Assembly: GCA_028023455.1 (NCBI GenBank)
Contig: JAQFVV010012667.1
Coordinates: forward strand, 107,001-171,000
Source of the DNA: Epiperipatus broadwayi
Taxonomy: Eukaryota; Onychophora; Udeonychophora; Euonychophora; Peripatidae
Direction: 5' to 3'
Length of the DNA: 64,000 nucleotides
Position 1 is the first letter of the stretch. Each line of letters opens with the position of its first letter. The notes beneath the pieces were generated by a model. That model was not told the origin of the DNA. It searched no databases and saw only the letters and a program-made list of their open reading frames with translations. Shown in pieces: positions 25,855-41,089 of this stretch. The position numbers and the translations under genes are program-made.

Positions 25855-26758
25855 TTTTCAAATATATGAAACTACAGTAGAATAATTAAAGAGCTTAAGA
25901 AATCCACTACTGAATCTGTCTTCTGATTGAAATCTCTATAGATGTTTTTTATATTTTTTATGTTGTCTAAAAATTTTCATATAGTAAATTAATACTGTTA
26001 TATCTTTATCAAAACTGATGTTATAAACCTTTCTATCACTATTATAAAAATTCATTTAAATAATATTAAACAAAGAGAAAATATAATAACCTTAACTATC
26101 TATATCCATTTATAAAGCTATCTTTTGGCAGGCAGACTATTTATTCTTATTAACATCGTCTAATTCATATACAAATTGTCAAATAGATCTCTTTTCTTAC
26201 AATCCAAGCCTTTTTTATATTTAGAATATGTAACAATAAAATTCCATTAAATGTCATTCATGATCAATAAAAAAATAGTTTTTTTAAAAATTTATATTTG
26301 TTAACAAACCATCACTATAACAATAACATATACTTTTTCTCTTCAATTTTTATACTTTATTGCATTAGGCTTTTTCTTTGAGGGAATTATAATTTCTGAA
26401 AAAATATTTTTACTTGGACATGAATTATCAATAATGACTTATTAGCTGATATCTTCCTTACCTTAGTAATTCATAACAAATTAATACATTTTCTGTATTT
26501 TATCTCAGTTTTTAATCTCCATTATTATGTAATCTATTTGTATTTCTTCTACCTTACTTTATTTTTATATTAACATAAAAATTTTCAAAATTTGTAAACA
26601 TTTATACTTTTCAAGTTTTTTCCCCAATGTTTTAAGCATTTATGCACTCTATTGGTAATCTATATTTTTTTTATTCAATTTCCATTTTATTCTTGTGACA
26701 CTGCTTTTTTATTCTAAGTTACAAATTGGAATGTTGTATACCTTTTTACTTTAAAATC

Positions 26759-26802
<44 letters not shown>

Positions 26803-27770
26803 GAGATATATATATTCATTTCTACACATCTCAATTCATTTATTATATTTACTTTATGATTTATATTTCTCACTCACTCTTTCACCTTATAATCATTTCA
26901 AAATTAATTCAAATTTTTTAAATTTCATATTTTTATTTATTTATCTTATGACTTTTCATCTGTGTGATGGCTTTTTAATATATATTTATAATATTTCTTG
27001 ACTTCCATTTAAATTGACATAATTTGAAAATAAAAAAAAAATATTGCTATAATTTTAAAATTACTAATAGTCATTTTTTTTTTTGTTTGCTTATAAGTTC
27101 TTATTCTTTCAAAATTTCACTTCAATTCTGTTGAGTAAATCATTAATGATTGTAAACCAAATTTCGAATGTACACATATGCATTTTAATGGTATTATTAT
27201 TTTTTTTTGAATTTATACATAAGTTCATTGAAATTATTTTTATCACTTTATGCTTTCTATATTATTCTGTTATGATTTTTAAATTAAGTATTTTTTATTT
27301 TATTTTTTTATAAAAATATATCAGCATTTTATCATTAATAATAATAATAGTAGTAATTTCTTTAATTATTTTTAATAATTATTTTTGATCTTCATATCTT
27401 CTTTATTATTTTTGCTAGTTGGCATGTATATTTATCCCATCTTTAGAAGTTATAAGAACAAATTTTATAACAATGATGAATCTGTAATTTATAACATTAC
27501 TGCTTAAAACTATTTATTTCTATTATTTCTAGTACTAAATATATCCTTCATTTTTTACTTTACAATTCATCTGACTCGTGTTACAGATATCGACTACATA
27601 TAACTTCATATAGTTATTTTTAATGATAAAATATCTTTTTACAATTCAGAGTATGCAAGTATGAAAGAAACATAAATAAATAAATATAAATAAAATCAAA
27701 GATTACACTAATGCCTTAAGACTGCATCATATGCATAATTTGCTAGGGATATAAAGTAAGTCAAACCTAT
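25855..27770. other. AT-rich intergenic DNA with (CT)n tract
   Basis: No coding region recognised. A pure (CT)n microsatellite lies at about 26760-26801. A 76-codon hydrophobic frame at 27083-27313 is a product of T-rich sequence. Confidence 0.5.
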
Positions 27771-27779
27771 ATACAAGGT

Positions 27780-28135
27780 TTAGAAATTCCATTCATTAAT
27801 GACTATCTTGGCACAAAGGCCAATGAGGACCATAACAATATTTACAAATTGATATATAAAAGGGACTATTGAGAATCATTAATTAGGATATTTAGGTAAA
27901 TCAATTGTACAGTATGGAACCAATACAAAATTTATGTATTAAATACATAGGGTGTATGAAAGATTTACATAGTCAAAGTTTAAATTATTACTAGATGGAA
28001 GATGGGATATAATATTCATTCAGTGGATAGGAGAAAGTTCAAGTCTTAGGCTTAAGAATTACATGAATTAAGACTATAGCCTCATCTGGCTCCAGGTTTG
28101 ATCAGTTAGCCAAGGCTGATAAGTTCATTTATCCT
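27780..28135. other. Less AT-rich block, unidentified
   Basis: About 350 bp of higher-complexity sequence, bounded on the right by (TA)n tracts at 28137-28190. It includes GGCACAAAGGCCAATGAGGA near 27810 and a pol III B-box-like CAGGTTTGATCAG near 28092. It may be a diverged SINE or a low-copy repeat. I found no partner in the window. Confidence 0.3.
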
Positions 28136-28194
28136 TATATATATATATATTTAACATATAAATATTCATTCTATATATATATATATATATATAT

Positions 28195-30740
28195 ATCTTC
28201 CGATCTATATATTAAAGAATGAATTTTATATTTAAATAAATCTCAAGATTATTCAAGACTATTAATGACAAATATTTAATTAATGTTTTACATAACTTAA
28301 ATTTTATTATTATTATTCATTGTAATTTAATGTAACATTAAAAACAGACTTTTCATTCGTGTGCATACCAGAGTTACAAATAGCCACTGATTAAGGTTTG
28401 CAATTTTTAGAGTATTTTATTTTATAAACACATATATGTCCATAAAGCAGTACTTCATGGTTTTCGAAATAAATATATTGTACAATTTCAGAATACAATT
28501 TTATGCAGACAATAAAACAAATAATAGATTAATAAATTTATTATTAAAGATTTTTGTAGATTTTTATTTTGTGAATTAGAAATAAGATTACAGATTCAAA
28601 ATGTTTTTTTTATATTAATGCTTTTTTAAATAGTATATATATTTTTTACACATACATCATTAGAAATAAGCAAATGTTTAAATAAACCAGCTTATTGTTA
28701 TTGGGTACACATTTTAGATTGAATCATTATTATTATTTTAAAATAATCACTTTCATGAGTATTATCTACCCTTTCAAAATATCTCTTTTTTATTTAAAAT
28801 TTATTATTTATTATTATAACTATTTATAATAACAAACATATTACTGATAATGTGTTATCAGTTTGGAATTAAAAAAATATTTTACAGCATTAGTAATACA
28901 CATCTGTAACTGATTGATCTATGATAATTGTAAAATTTGAATCAATAAAAATCTAGATATGCAAGATGTGTAAGCATAGTTGACATTATTTGAATTGTAA
29001 AAAAAATAAAACATTTTGAGATTTGTTCGACCACTCTCTATTAAATGCTTTAACATTTATTTTTAGATAAATAACTATCATATTTAATACATTTATGTAA
29101 TTCAGAATAGATTTTTTCAACTTTCTCTTTTTTACTCTGTCTATATAGAAAAATATTTAATCTGCAAATATATTAAAATAATGAATATTATTTTACAACA
29201 CTTTCATGTGCAAAATCAGCTTTCTTCAACAAATATGTAACCTTAGGTTAAAAAAAACTTGCTATTATGCAAGGGCAGTTAAAAAAAATATATACATTAG
29301 TTTTTTTGTCATAAAAATGTTCATCTTATATATTTGTATATTACATATATATTTTTATACATTTACAAATATTATGTTTCTATTGTCCATTGCTTTTTAA
29401 TGCTTTATATATATTTTAAAATCCATTTCCATATTTTACTAAAACTCATTTTTGAATATTATTATCATTTTTATTGTTACACTTAGGATCATAGTCTTCA
29501 TCTATTTCAATTATCAAAAACTTATGGTTGTATTATTGTTATTTATGTATGTGGGTAAATACATTCTCATATATACACATTTACAAGGTTGTATTCTATT
29601 TTTTATTATTTTTAAATATATGAAATTAATATAAATTAAACAAAAAAAATTATAATTAATATAACACTTATTATTTACTTTTACATAAACATTTCAGTAT
29701 CTTGGAATCTATTTTAATTAATAGACATTGTATTTATATTACTAACAGTATAAGTTTAAAACATTTTATAGATAATTGCTTAGTAAATACATACATAAAC
29801 TCTCATATTAATTTCTTTGTTTATTTTATTATTTTTACTGTTTATTATATATTTTTATTATTTCTGAAAATATTATAAGTTATTTTAAAAATAATTGCAT
29901 GTATAGATCAGGGTGGTTTAGTGAAACACTTTTATTTTTGATATTTCATTACTAAATAAAGTAGCAATGAAATATTTATTGTGTTTTTGTGTGCGTGTGT
30001 GCTTGCATGTCATTATATCAATTCTAGATATGAATATATCCAGAAATAATTATTGCAATAAAAATTTAGTATTGAGTAAATATGCATTCTAAAAATTAAA
30101 TTCAATACATACATATGCATATATACAGGTGCAAATACTATTTATCTAATAACTGATATTCTGAAAAAATTTTAAATACAGATATATGTATGAGGAACGG
30201 GAAGGGTTCAGTTTTTTGTAAAAAACAAATTGTAATATTTATTATAAATTACAATTCATTTTTAATTTAATATTTTTTATTTAATCTTCCAAAATCACAT
30301 TTATTAAAAAAATAAATGCAAAACAGTGAATAAAATAATATACACATCATTTGTAAACTACAAACTCACATAGTGTTCAATAAAAATATACAAGTGCAAT
30401 AAGTATTTATTCTTTTGCTTTTTGTCAATTTAGTAATCGGTGTTTTTTTTTATTCAGCAAAAAATGTGACTAAAAATTGTAAACACTATTAAAAAAAACT
30501 AGAAAGGAAAATAAAATTTAATTGTTAAATCTTATAAAATTTTATTAAAAAAATGCAAAACACAAGAAAAAAAATGTTATATAGAAAATTTTGTAGGGAA
30601 GAGTTGATAATAATAATAATGATTGAAAAACTCCAATTCACAATAGGTCTTGATTTTAAGTAGCTTTTTTTTATAATCATAAAAATAATATTTATAATAA
30701 ATATATAATATATTGTTAACTTATATATATATATATCTGT
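28195..30740. other. AT-rich intergenic DNA
   Basis: No gene or repeat partner recognised in about 2.5 kb. Open frames here are short, hydrophobic and typical of T-rich DNA. Confidence 0.5.
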
Positions 30741-30744
30741 GTTT

Positions 30745-31052
30745 ATATATATAAAGAGCATTTCAATAACTCAAATAATCTTATTATTTTATAATGAATG
30801 CTACAAAAAAGCATTCAAATCATCTTCTGTCCTCACCACCAGACCGTTTTTGACCTCTCTTCCGTGAGGAAGTAGAACACCAGATTCAAAAAACTAACTC
30901 AAGATAAGCATTTATCTAAAAGTTAACTCTTAAGAAGAAGATCTGAAATAATTATATCTTAGATAAAGATGATTTGATTGTTTTCTCTTGTAGCATTTAT
31001 AATAATAATAAAAAAAGCTTGTTTGAGCTATTGAAATGCTCTTTATATTACA
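30745..31052. mobile_element. Inverted-repeat (MITE-like) element
   Basis: Arms at 30745-30825 and about 30965-31052 are inverted copies. The ends AAAGAGCATTTCAATA and TATTGAAATGCTCTTT match exactly; inner parts share AATGCTACAA and CAAATCATCTT. The central 140 bp is less AT-rich (CCACCAGACCGTTTTTGACC) and unrelated. TA-rich sequence flanks both ends. Confidence 0.8.
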
Positions 31053-31059
31053 TATTGGG

Positions 31060-31415
31060 AAATGCAAACTATATAGGTCATGTAATATACATGATTTTAT
31101 TACTATTATATATATATATATTTAATTGCACACATATAATTTTTATTTTTGATTAAATATATAATGCTTTGGAATATAGATACTTCACAGAAAAATCAAA
31201 CTAAATACAACGCTAGGATAAACCACAAGCAGATTCTAAAGAACTATTTTTGAATAAACTTGCAAATATGTTAAGAATTTTGTACATTTATATTTCAATG
31301 CCAATGCATTTTGTCTAATAAAAAAAGATACCCTCTTTTATCTGACCTTTTATTGTGTATATTGTAAATTAATCAATATTGATAGCCAAAAAGTATTTGT
31401 GAAAGATTATATATT
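31060..31415. other. AT-rich intergenic DNA
   Basis: No feature recognised apart from a short (TA)n tract near 31110. Confidence 0.5.
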
Positions 31416-31423
31416 GTCCAAAT

Positions 31424-31495
31424 ACCAAAGTGGAGTTTCAATCTAGGAACTTTACTTTTTACATCTTTCCTGCTGGCTCTATGCTAAGCTTTGGT
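31424..31495 (-). tRNA. tRNA-like sequence, probably pseudogene
   Basis: On the minus strand a 72-nt unit starts ACCAAAG and ends CTTTGGT, a perfect 7-bp acceptor-like stem. Between them are an A-box-like TTAGCATAGAGCCAGCAGG and a B-box-like AGATTGAAACTCC. The anticodon arm and T stem do not pair properly, so a working tRNA is unlikely. There is no poly-A tail or clear target duplication, so it may be a tRNA pseudogene or the tRNA head of an unidentified SINE. Confidence 0.45.
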
Positions 31496-31795
31496 ATATT
31501 AACTTAATAATACAGGAGAAAAAGCAAATTAATGCATTTTTAATGATAGTAATGCACATTTATAAAAATATTTAACATATAGTGTGAATTTTAAATATAT
31601 ACCCAATAGATATTGAGATGAATAATTATTATTAATACTAATTTAAATTTTTATAAGGTTTTTGAGTTTCTTGAAGATATGAAATATTATAAAAGGTATA
31701 TTGTTAATATTAATTTATGTTAATTGAATTTCGTAAAATATCTAATTTGAAAAGGCTAAAAAAAAAAGAATGCTGGATTAACTATATTGCACATC

Positions 31796-31833
<38 letters not shown>

Positions 31834-31835
<2 letters not shown>

Positions 31836-32115
31836 AAAATACAGTAAAATTCACATAAATTATAGTTATTTTATTAGAAGTACTTTCGACTATACATCTT
31901 GTAGTCATTATCAACTATATAACACTGAATAATCAAAATGAGAAACCCTTTCACAATACCCATAGTTCAATTAATTTAGTTCTTCCACAATTTTATTATT
32001 TTAACAGTTGATGATCGTGGATTCATTAACATTTGACGATGTTTTGAAATCAACATAGCCTCTCTTATTTTACTTTTATTTTATATATTTTGGAAAGAAT
32101 TCAGACATCAAAATT
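31834..32115 (+). mobile_element. Solo arm of the 13-kb fold-back family
   Basis: About 240 bp matches the left arm and loop of the 13044-13530 element in the same order: ATACAGTA, AGAAGTACTTTCGACTATAC, ATACCCATAGTTCAATT, then the loop ATCAACATAGCCTCT. The right arm is missing. Instead it passes directly to the shared tail GAATTCAGACATCAAA near 32095. A (CA)n(TA)n tract abuts the left end. It has diverged more than the 13-kb arms have from each other. Confidence 0.85.
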
Positions 32116-32119
32116 AATT

Positions 32120-32640
32120 TATTACATATAAAGTAGGTTCAAATATAATAATACTGTTAAATTTTTAATACATGAGAATATATAGTTTACACTATTTACT
32201 ATATAATTATTATTAATTTTTGACTTATTTTTCTATTAAACCAACAAATTTAAAAATCTAGTCAGTGATATTTATTATTAAGATCAAAATAAATATTTGA
32301 TATTAAACAAACAAATCCATTGGTAGATAATGGTAGATTTAACATATTTTGTTCTTCTGATGTAGGATTATATATACATATATCTTATACACTTTTAAAA
32401 TTTCCATTTCTTGAAACATTATATACCAAATTGTAATAATTTTCCAATAAAAACTATTTTGACTTATACACAATAATAAAATATATCTTTTAAAATTGTA
32501 AAATGAATATTTCTTCATTTTTAAAATTATTTTAGGAATAGTTAACATAATTAAAATATACAATATTTTTATTAATATTATAATAACTATTTATATTTTC
32601 TAATGCAATTTATTTCAATTTTACACATTTTAAAAAAATT
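32120..32640. other. AT-rich intergenic DNA
   Basis: No gene or repeat recognised. Confidence 0.5.
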
Positions 32641-32704
32641 ATATATATATATATATATTCCAGTGCATAAGCTATACTGAAATAAATATACAAATATTAA
32701 GTAT

Positions 32705-32838
32705 TAAATCACCCCACATGCTTTAAGAAATCTGTTACCACCCTCTGTGATCTAATATATAAATAAGAACTCTAATGTGTTTATATATTAGTTCATAGAA
32801 GGCGGTACTGGATTTCTTAACCTTGTTGGGTGATCAAA
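32705..32838. mobile_element. Small inverted-repeat element in TA tracts
   Basis: About 55-bp arms (ATCACCCCACATGCTTTAAG against CTTAACCTTGTTGGGTGAT) surround a short centre. (TA)n tracts lie about 45 bp to the left and immediately to the right. It is probably a MITE or the tip of a fold-back family. Confidence 0.75.
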
Positions 32839-32864
32839 TGCTTTATATATATATATATTGTATT

Positions 32865-34195
32865 AAATAATTCTTTAATGCTCATAATTACATATAACAT
32901 AAAATGGATCCTGTTATTTTTTTACAAGTATGAAAACAATATTATTGATCTAATACGGATATTCTGACAAATGTTTTTGATCCTGACAAAATTATAAGAG
33001 AGACTTTCAAAGTATTACAATTCTAGGATTTATTGTTTTAGCACAAATATTATTTATTTATTTAATCTTAGATACAGACATATTTAAAAAATAATGTGAT
33101 AGTTAGAAAACAATAATAAAATAATATAGCATTAAAAAAATTAAAAAGAAAAATTGAATAAAACTTCTTTAACTCAATATGTGTGGTTGATATGAGTACT
33201 ATATTTCTATTATGTCTTTTTTAACTTCATAATTGTTTCTTAATTCATGATTTTTCATTTTCCCTTAGCAATAAACAAATAAAAACAGTATTTATGATTT
33301 TTTGTAATATATCATATTTTTATTTTTTAGAAAGGAAAAAAAAGAAAGAAATTTTAATGGCAAAAAAAGTGGTAAAGAAGACAATTTCTATTATGTGAAA
33401 AAAAAAATCAATAAATAATTCTTTTTTCATCAATACAGTAATGCCTTACTTTATAAAATAATTGATTTATATAGAGAATAAATATTAAAGTTAAGCACTT
33501 TAATATTTATTGTTAAATAATTTTTACATATTCGTTTAGTTCAGTAAAATTGTTACTATTATAAGAGTAGAGTCATAAGAATGCCTGAATAACAGTATCA
33601 TCTTATCCTATAATGGTTACATTTTTTTACAATCTTTAGATAATAATTACCTTATAACTATTTGACTCATAGACATTTTTTAAAAAAATATTTAATCATA
33701 ATCATTTATTGGAATGTGTATTTATACAAAAAAGTAAAAAGAAAGAAAAAACAGCATTAAAATATTATTATAATAATAATTATTTTAGAGTGAATTTTTC
33801 AATTATAATTATCAACAGTGAATAAATTAATCTTTGTAAAATAGTTTTAAAAACAGTAGTGACATAATAACTGAATGCATATTTATATTTTTTCTGTATA
33901 TACATAGTCTACAGAATTCATTTCTTAGTATTTTCAGTTAAAACCATAGTATTATAAACATTTTAAATATTTTGATTTTTATCCAGAATATTTTTTTGAA
34001 AAATTTTATACATTAAGGATAACCTGTGATTATTTTGTCTAGAGTATGTAACAATACTTAATTAATTAATTATTTTTATCACACATAGAATTTCATTTTT
34101 TTAAAATTTTACTATTGTGTTTAAAACAAGTAGTTATTTATTGGTTTTTGTTTTCAGTTTACAATACTTGTCATTAATGACAGTATAAGTGGATT
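32865..34195. other. AT-rich intergenic DNA
   Basis: No gene or repeat recognised. Confidence 0.5.
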
Positions 34196-34234
34196 TTTTA
34201 TAATTAAGTTCTAATCAACTGAAATTCTCTTGGC

Positions 34235-34340
34235 AAGAGGTACTGATTTTTTTTATTGCTATTTATACCAAATTCGACATTTAAAATTTTTGAATTTGAG
34301 CCACTTAGGCTGTGTAGCTTTAACACTACACCAACAATTA
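34235..34340 (-). mobile_element. Possible tRNA-derived SINE
   Basis: On the minus strand, TTGGTGTAGTGTTAAAGC resembles a pol III A box and GGCTCAAATTCA a B box 20 nt further on, with an A-rich run about 75 nt downstream. It differs from the tRNA-Gly family. No clear target duplication was found, so the limits are approximate. Confidence 0.4.
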
Positions 34341-35014
34341 TTATTGATTGTGTTTTAAAATATTTGCAGGTATATAGAGTATGTCTCATTTGATTTAATG
34401 CTTTTATGCAATATAATAGTAAATTTCTACAATGAATAAAATATCAATACAAATTTAATGATCTTTATCAAAGAAAAGTCATTTATCTAAAGATAAATTA
34501 TAGAAGTATCATTGCTACACTAATTAGTGTTCATTGATTCTAATTTCTGCTTATTTTATGACTTGGAATTGAATGAAAAATAGAATATTTTAATTATTTG
34601 TACTTTATCAAACTTTGCTGCTTTGTTTTGCTATAATGTTATTTTCATAATTTGTGGAACTTTCTTAAACATTCATAGTGACTATTGAAAAGTTAATTGT
34701 TAAATGCAGATCTTCTAAGGATAAATTAACTTCTTTTTAAAAAAAATAATTATAAAAAATCATCAAGCAATAATATAATGACGTTTGCAGTTCCTTTTAG
34801 TCTGTATACTCATAAAAATTGAAAGTTCAATTACTAAAATCAGATTTAATTAACAAATACTTATTTAGAGTTAAACTATTTTAAAAATCATTGCATTATA
34901 AATAAAAACTATATAAAACATGTAAATAACTAAAATTATATTAAAATATGTAAAAATATTTAAATGTGTAAAAATATTCAGCAACTTAATATTTTTGCTT
35001 ACTATAATACTTTT

Positions 35015-35880
<866 letters not shown>

Positions 35881-35883
35881 TAA

Positions 35884-35884
<1 letters not shown>

Positions 35885-35919
<35 letters not shown>

Positions 35920-36075
35920 TTGTATTTAATTAAATTTTTAAATTATTTATAAAAAGCTATGAATAATACTATTTTAAAGCACTTTTTACTCTGTTTCATA
36001 TAATTCAGGTAGACTAATGTTAATCTAAATACTATTAATTCAATAACTTCTAATATCCAGGCAAATTTACAGAGC

Positions 36076-36122
<47 letters not shown>

Positions 36123-36128
36123 TATGTA

Positions 36129-36167
<39 letters not shown>

Positions 36168-37190
36168 CTGTTATAAATATAACTATATTGTATATTTTAA
36201 ATTTTTTATATTATTATTAAAATAAATTCATATAGCACACAAAAAGTATTTCAATAAATGTAATTATAGATAATAATTTGACATTGTTTAAGTTTTCATC
36301 ATAATTTTGGTTTACAATGAGATTGAAAAAGATTTATTATTAAAATCCAAAAACGTTATAAAGAAACTAGAAAATCCTGAGATTTTATATTAATGGTAGT
36401 CTACCAATATTGAGAACAAATTCAATCTCTTTTCCTAAGATCTGAGGAATTAAATATAAAAAAACACTTTCTCATTTGGCCAATCATCTAATGATTAGTG
36501 AAGAATTTTATGATTTTTTAACCTAATTGCACTAACTCTTTTTTTTTAGAAAAATTAAGAAATCAGTTTATTACATAATGCTGCATGTTTATGTGAATTG
36601 GTATTAAGATAGCTATCTAAACAAGTCATGAACATATTGCCATTTCTACTTAATACTTGAACCATACATCATTGGAAAAACACAGTTGTATTAAATAATG
36701 CATTACTTAGTCATTAAATTATATTCATATAATATTAAAGTTACCTGTACTATTTTTATCTAGAAAGTATTTATTAAATTTAAAAAGTAATATTCAATAT
36801 GTTTGTATTATTTTTAATATACTTATGTTATTTTAAATTTATAATTCTACATTATAAAATGTTTATATGATTATCAGTAGAATCAATAAAATAAAAACTT
36901 TCAATATTATTTCATTATTTGTTACATTTTATCACGTGTTAGTTTCCTTTAAAAAATATTAATCATATATTTATATTCAAATTTATTTCTTAAACACATA
37001 GATCATATGAAATTAAAAAGAAAGAATTTCCCCTTTTTAACTATATATTTTTAAACTATAAATTAATTGTTCTAATTTCTAATTTATCATTAACTAAGTT
37101 AGGTGTTCTGGAATTGTGTGATTTTCAGATTAAAAGTTGCATATATATATATACACTTAAATTTTAAATTAAACATAGTTCAGTGTATAT
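35885..37190. other. AT-rich DNA with (TA)n tracts
   Basis: (TA)n tracts lie at about 35889-35914, 36078-36120 and 36133-36164. No coding region or repeat partner seen. Confidence 0.55.
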
Positions 37191-37192
37191 GT

Positions 37193-37323
37193 AAACAAAG
37201 GGAGTAAATCACTCTCCTCCAGGCTATAACTTAGAAACACTCTAAATGTTGAACAAAGGATTCTTGATCATTTATCCAACATTTTGTAAGTCATAACCTG
37301 GAGGAAGAAAATTCACTCCCTTT

Positions 37324-37327
<4 letters not shown>
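37193..37327. mobile_element. Small inverted-repeat element beside TA tracts
   Basis: Inverted arms of about 55 bp start AAACAAAGGGAGTAAATCA and end with CACTCCCTTTGTTT; inside them CCTCCAGGCTATAACTTA pairs with TAAGTCATAACCTGGAGG-like sequence. (TA)n tracts at 37326-37366 and 37378-37413 follow directly. Confidence 0.78.
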
Positions 37328-37370
<43 letters not shown>

Positions 37371-37375
37371 TAGGG

Positions 37376-37417
<42 letters not shown>

Positions 37418-37419
37418 AT

Positions 37420-40400
37420 TCATTCAAGAGACTAGAATAGTTTTTATTTTATTCAGATAAAATTCAAGAAGAAATAATTTATTTTTCTTTACATCACGCT
37501 TTTTGCAGCAACAAAATATAGAAATAATATATTTTAATATTTTTAATGGAGTGTGTTTACTTCAGGACCCCCCCCCAAAAAAAAAAGAATCATTTTAATA
37601 AATAAAATTAGCAGTTTATTAAAATTTAATTGAAAATGATAATTTCGACTGAGAGAATAACTTATAAAATTTGGCATTATGATAAGAAAATATACAATAA
37701 TCAACACAATAGATTTATTGTTGACTCATTCTGAATATATATATATATATATAAATTATAATATGTTTTTTTCTATCTAGAATTACATTTTAGGTCTACA
37801 ACAAATTGAAAGCTATATTTCAGTTTTTTTCTCCATTCTGAATAAAATATAGGCTGTAAAATTGTTGAAAATTAACACAATATTTTTAGTTTTGTGTGTA
37901 TAATATGATCTCAGTAGCTAAAACTATCAAGCAATGTGTTATTGAATAAAATTAAAACCAACATCTTTTATTAAAGGATTTGGTGAAAATATTTTAATTA
38001 ATACTGCAATTTTCTTTTAACTGTAAATTGATCTGCATATAGATACTTTCTTTTAAAAATATGAACGTATTTTTATTTTTTGCCTAATTTAATCTTTTTT
38101 TAATATAATAAATCATTATATTATTAAAAGTTTTTATCAAAGTGTATGCGCATATCTTATATCAAAATTATTACAAATAATTATTTTTATAGTTCTATTT
38201 TAAAGCTTAATAAACATTTTCATTTTTTAATCGATTCCTGGTTCGCCCTCTCAACATGAGCTGCGGAAATAATAAAATAAGATAGAAATAAGATTTAAAT
38301 TACCATCATTTTAATTTTACTTCTTGATAATAAAAGATATTGCTTACATATTCTTTGGAATTAAAAAAAGTAGCATTAGTAAACAATTCTAACGTGACAT
38401 TCGTCTTCAATATTATTAGTAATTCTATTTATAAATGCCTTGTGAATTAAGAAAACATGGTTTATATATATAACTTAACAGAATGATATTAATAATTTAT
38501 TATTTGATATGGAACACTGTTATAATAATTAAAACTGCTAATATATAAATAGAAAATACTTTAGATCATCAAATTTCAATGTTAAAATTTGTAAAATTTT
38601 GTTTTAAATTGATTATTTTTATTTTTTTTTATAAATAGTAAAGTATAAAAACAAATTCCATTTAAAATAAAATTCTTGCAGAATAAAATTTACAATTTTA
38701 TATACAATCTGTAAAGTAAATGATTAAGCAACTAATATTATTTTACGGCCACAACAAATTAGATTCAACCTATTATAGTGTCTCTAGCTACTATTAGTGA
38801 CAATGGAAAAGCATTTGGCATGAAATAAAAATAGCATTATTAAAACAGTTGCTTACTATTTCTTGAATAAGTACTCATATCAAACTATTACTCCTAAAAA
38901 AACAAAAACATTTATATTAATAATAGTATAACACTAGGGAAAATGTATAAAATAAAAACATTATTTTTAGATTATAGAAAAAATAATAATTTTAAATATA
39001 ATTATGATTTATAAGCCAACATCTTATATTAATTTATATATTTTTCATTATTCTTTAACTGAATAATTCGAATAATGTTTTATAAAATTTTATATCTTAC
39101 ATATAATGTAAATGATAGACATTTTTTATCTAAATTATGTTTTTAATAGTTTAATAAGCTTTTTTTTTTTTGACTTAAAATGTAATTTTTTATTGTTTTT
39201 ACAGCACATAACATTTTATGCATATTCTTTTCTTGTATCCTGATAATTTAAGAATGAACCGAGGACAACATTGTTAATATATAATAAAGGAAGTACTGCT
39301 ACAGATTATGTTTTTATAAATCACCAAGTGTTTATGAATTAGCAATTGGAAATCACTATTTTTTTTTTTTTAATTATCGTCATTTAATTATTACAATTTT
39401 CCGAAAAAACTTATTTTTATAATTATGTTTTACATTATACAATTTTAAAGTTTGCATGAATATATTTGTAATAGTCACCATTTATTAGTCAAATCAAATA
39501 TAATAGCTCGCATTTAAAAAATGAGCATTAATTCAAATGAATTTTATAATTAATTTGATAAAATAAGAATCTTCCTTATTTTTATGCCAAACAATAAATA
39601 TGATTATATTAACTTATAAAGTGAATATATCATAGTGCATTAATAATAAGCATATACTTTATAAAATGTACACCCAACTTTTTGTATTTATTTGATATGC
39701 TTATATATACATTTCGTTAATTGATTATATATAGAAAATAACAAAATACACTAATAATAATAAATCACATGGAAAAGTTTAAATTAATAGATAAAATTTC
39801 TTAACATCCTCATTTTTTTTAAAAAAGTCTGAATCCCTTTGATTTGAATGCATTTATGTATTCCATGTCTCAAGAAAAGGACAATTTTTTGTGGATAAAT
39901 ATTTTTAAATTCTTTGTCTTATTTACTTACAATGTGAAGATTGTTCTTTAGATTACATTAAATTTAGATTTTTGCCACATAAATAATTAGATATTTAAAT
40001 ATTCCTTCTATTGTTTCTTATATGTCAGTCAACATATTTTCTTATTGTTTTGTGTCTGTGTGTTTGTGTTATATATATATATTATTTGTCATTTAAACTT
40101 TTAAAATCTTTGATTATTTTATATGCAATTTTATTTTACTTTGCCTTTTTTATCTGTATAATAATATTTTTAAATTTACATTTTGTATTTTTTTTTTTAG
40201 AATTTTAATATTTTTATAGTTGTATTTTATGAATATTTAATATTTTATGAAAATTTAATGTTCTCTGTGTCTTTTTAACATTCAGTTTAAAATCTCTAAA
40301 ATTTAAAAATAAAAAATATATTTACTATTTTTTTTTTTAATTTACAGTTTAATTATCATTTATAGTTAGGTTAGTATATTAATTATTTACAAATTGTAAT

Positions 40401-41085
40401 AAATTTACTTTTTCTAGTTATTGAAGGAAAAGTATATAATTTTCTAATATATGTAAATTTCATTTAGTATTAAAATTAAAGCTTTTTATATTTGTTGGAT
40501 ATTTTGAAGTCATTAATGGCTACTATTTCATTCTGAAATGGAACAATAAGAATTTAGTTGTTCTTTAATGTGGTATTTGATTATTGCTATAATCACAATA
40601 AAATCATATATTTTATTAATGATATACAAAACTTCTAACAGTTTATTAGATATTATGCTTAATATTTTTAATTATTTTTTAAAAATATAATATTTTTTAA
40701 TTTATCTACATATAAATATTTAGCTTTGTCATGCAATAATATATTTAAAATTTTAATTTGACAAATTATGAGTATAGTCTAAAAATAAAAATTAATTACA
40801 TTGAAAATTGACCCTTTGTGTTTAAATATTAAATTTTAAAACATTGTGAACAATCATAAGTACAATAAAATGTATTTATAAGTTTATATCAACCTGATAG
40901 TTCAATGAAGTATTTTTTGACATCTTTGTTGGTACAATTTTCGACCAGACTCATGATCTGCTTAAATACTTAAACAGATATTTGAAATTTATCTTAATTT
41001 AATAAGCACACATAATTCTTAATCTATTATTCTATTGCCAACACTGCATTAGCATAATCTTTTATTCTCATCATTTTTATGGCAT
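37420..41085. other. AT-rich intergenic DNA
   Basis: About 3.7 kb without a recognised gene, RNA or repeat partner. It includes a C-run abutting an A-run near 37567-37586 and a (TA)n tract near 37737-37752. Confidence 0.5.
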
Positions 41086-41089
41086 CTTT

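Noticed and set aside
27083-27313. Possible membrane protein in a 76-codon frame
   Set aside because: Hydrophobicity is expected of T-rich sequence; there is no conserved start context, repeat partner or neighbouring exon.
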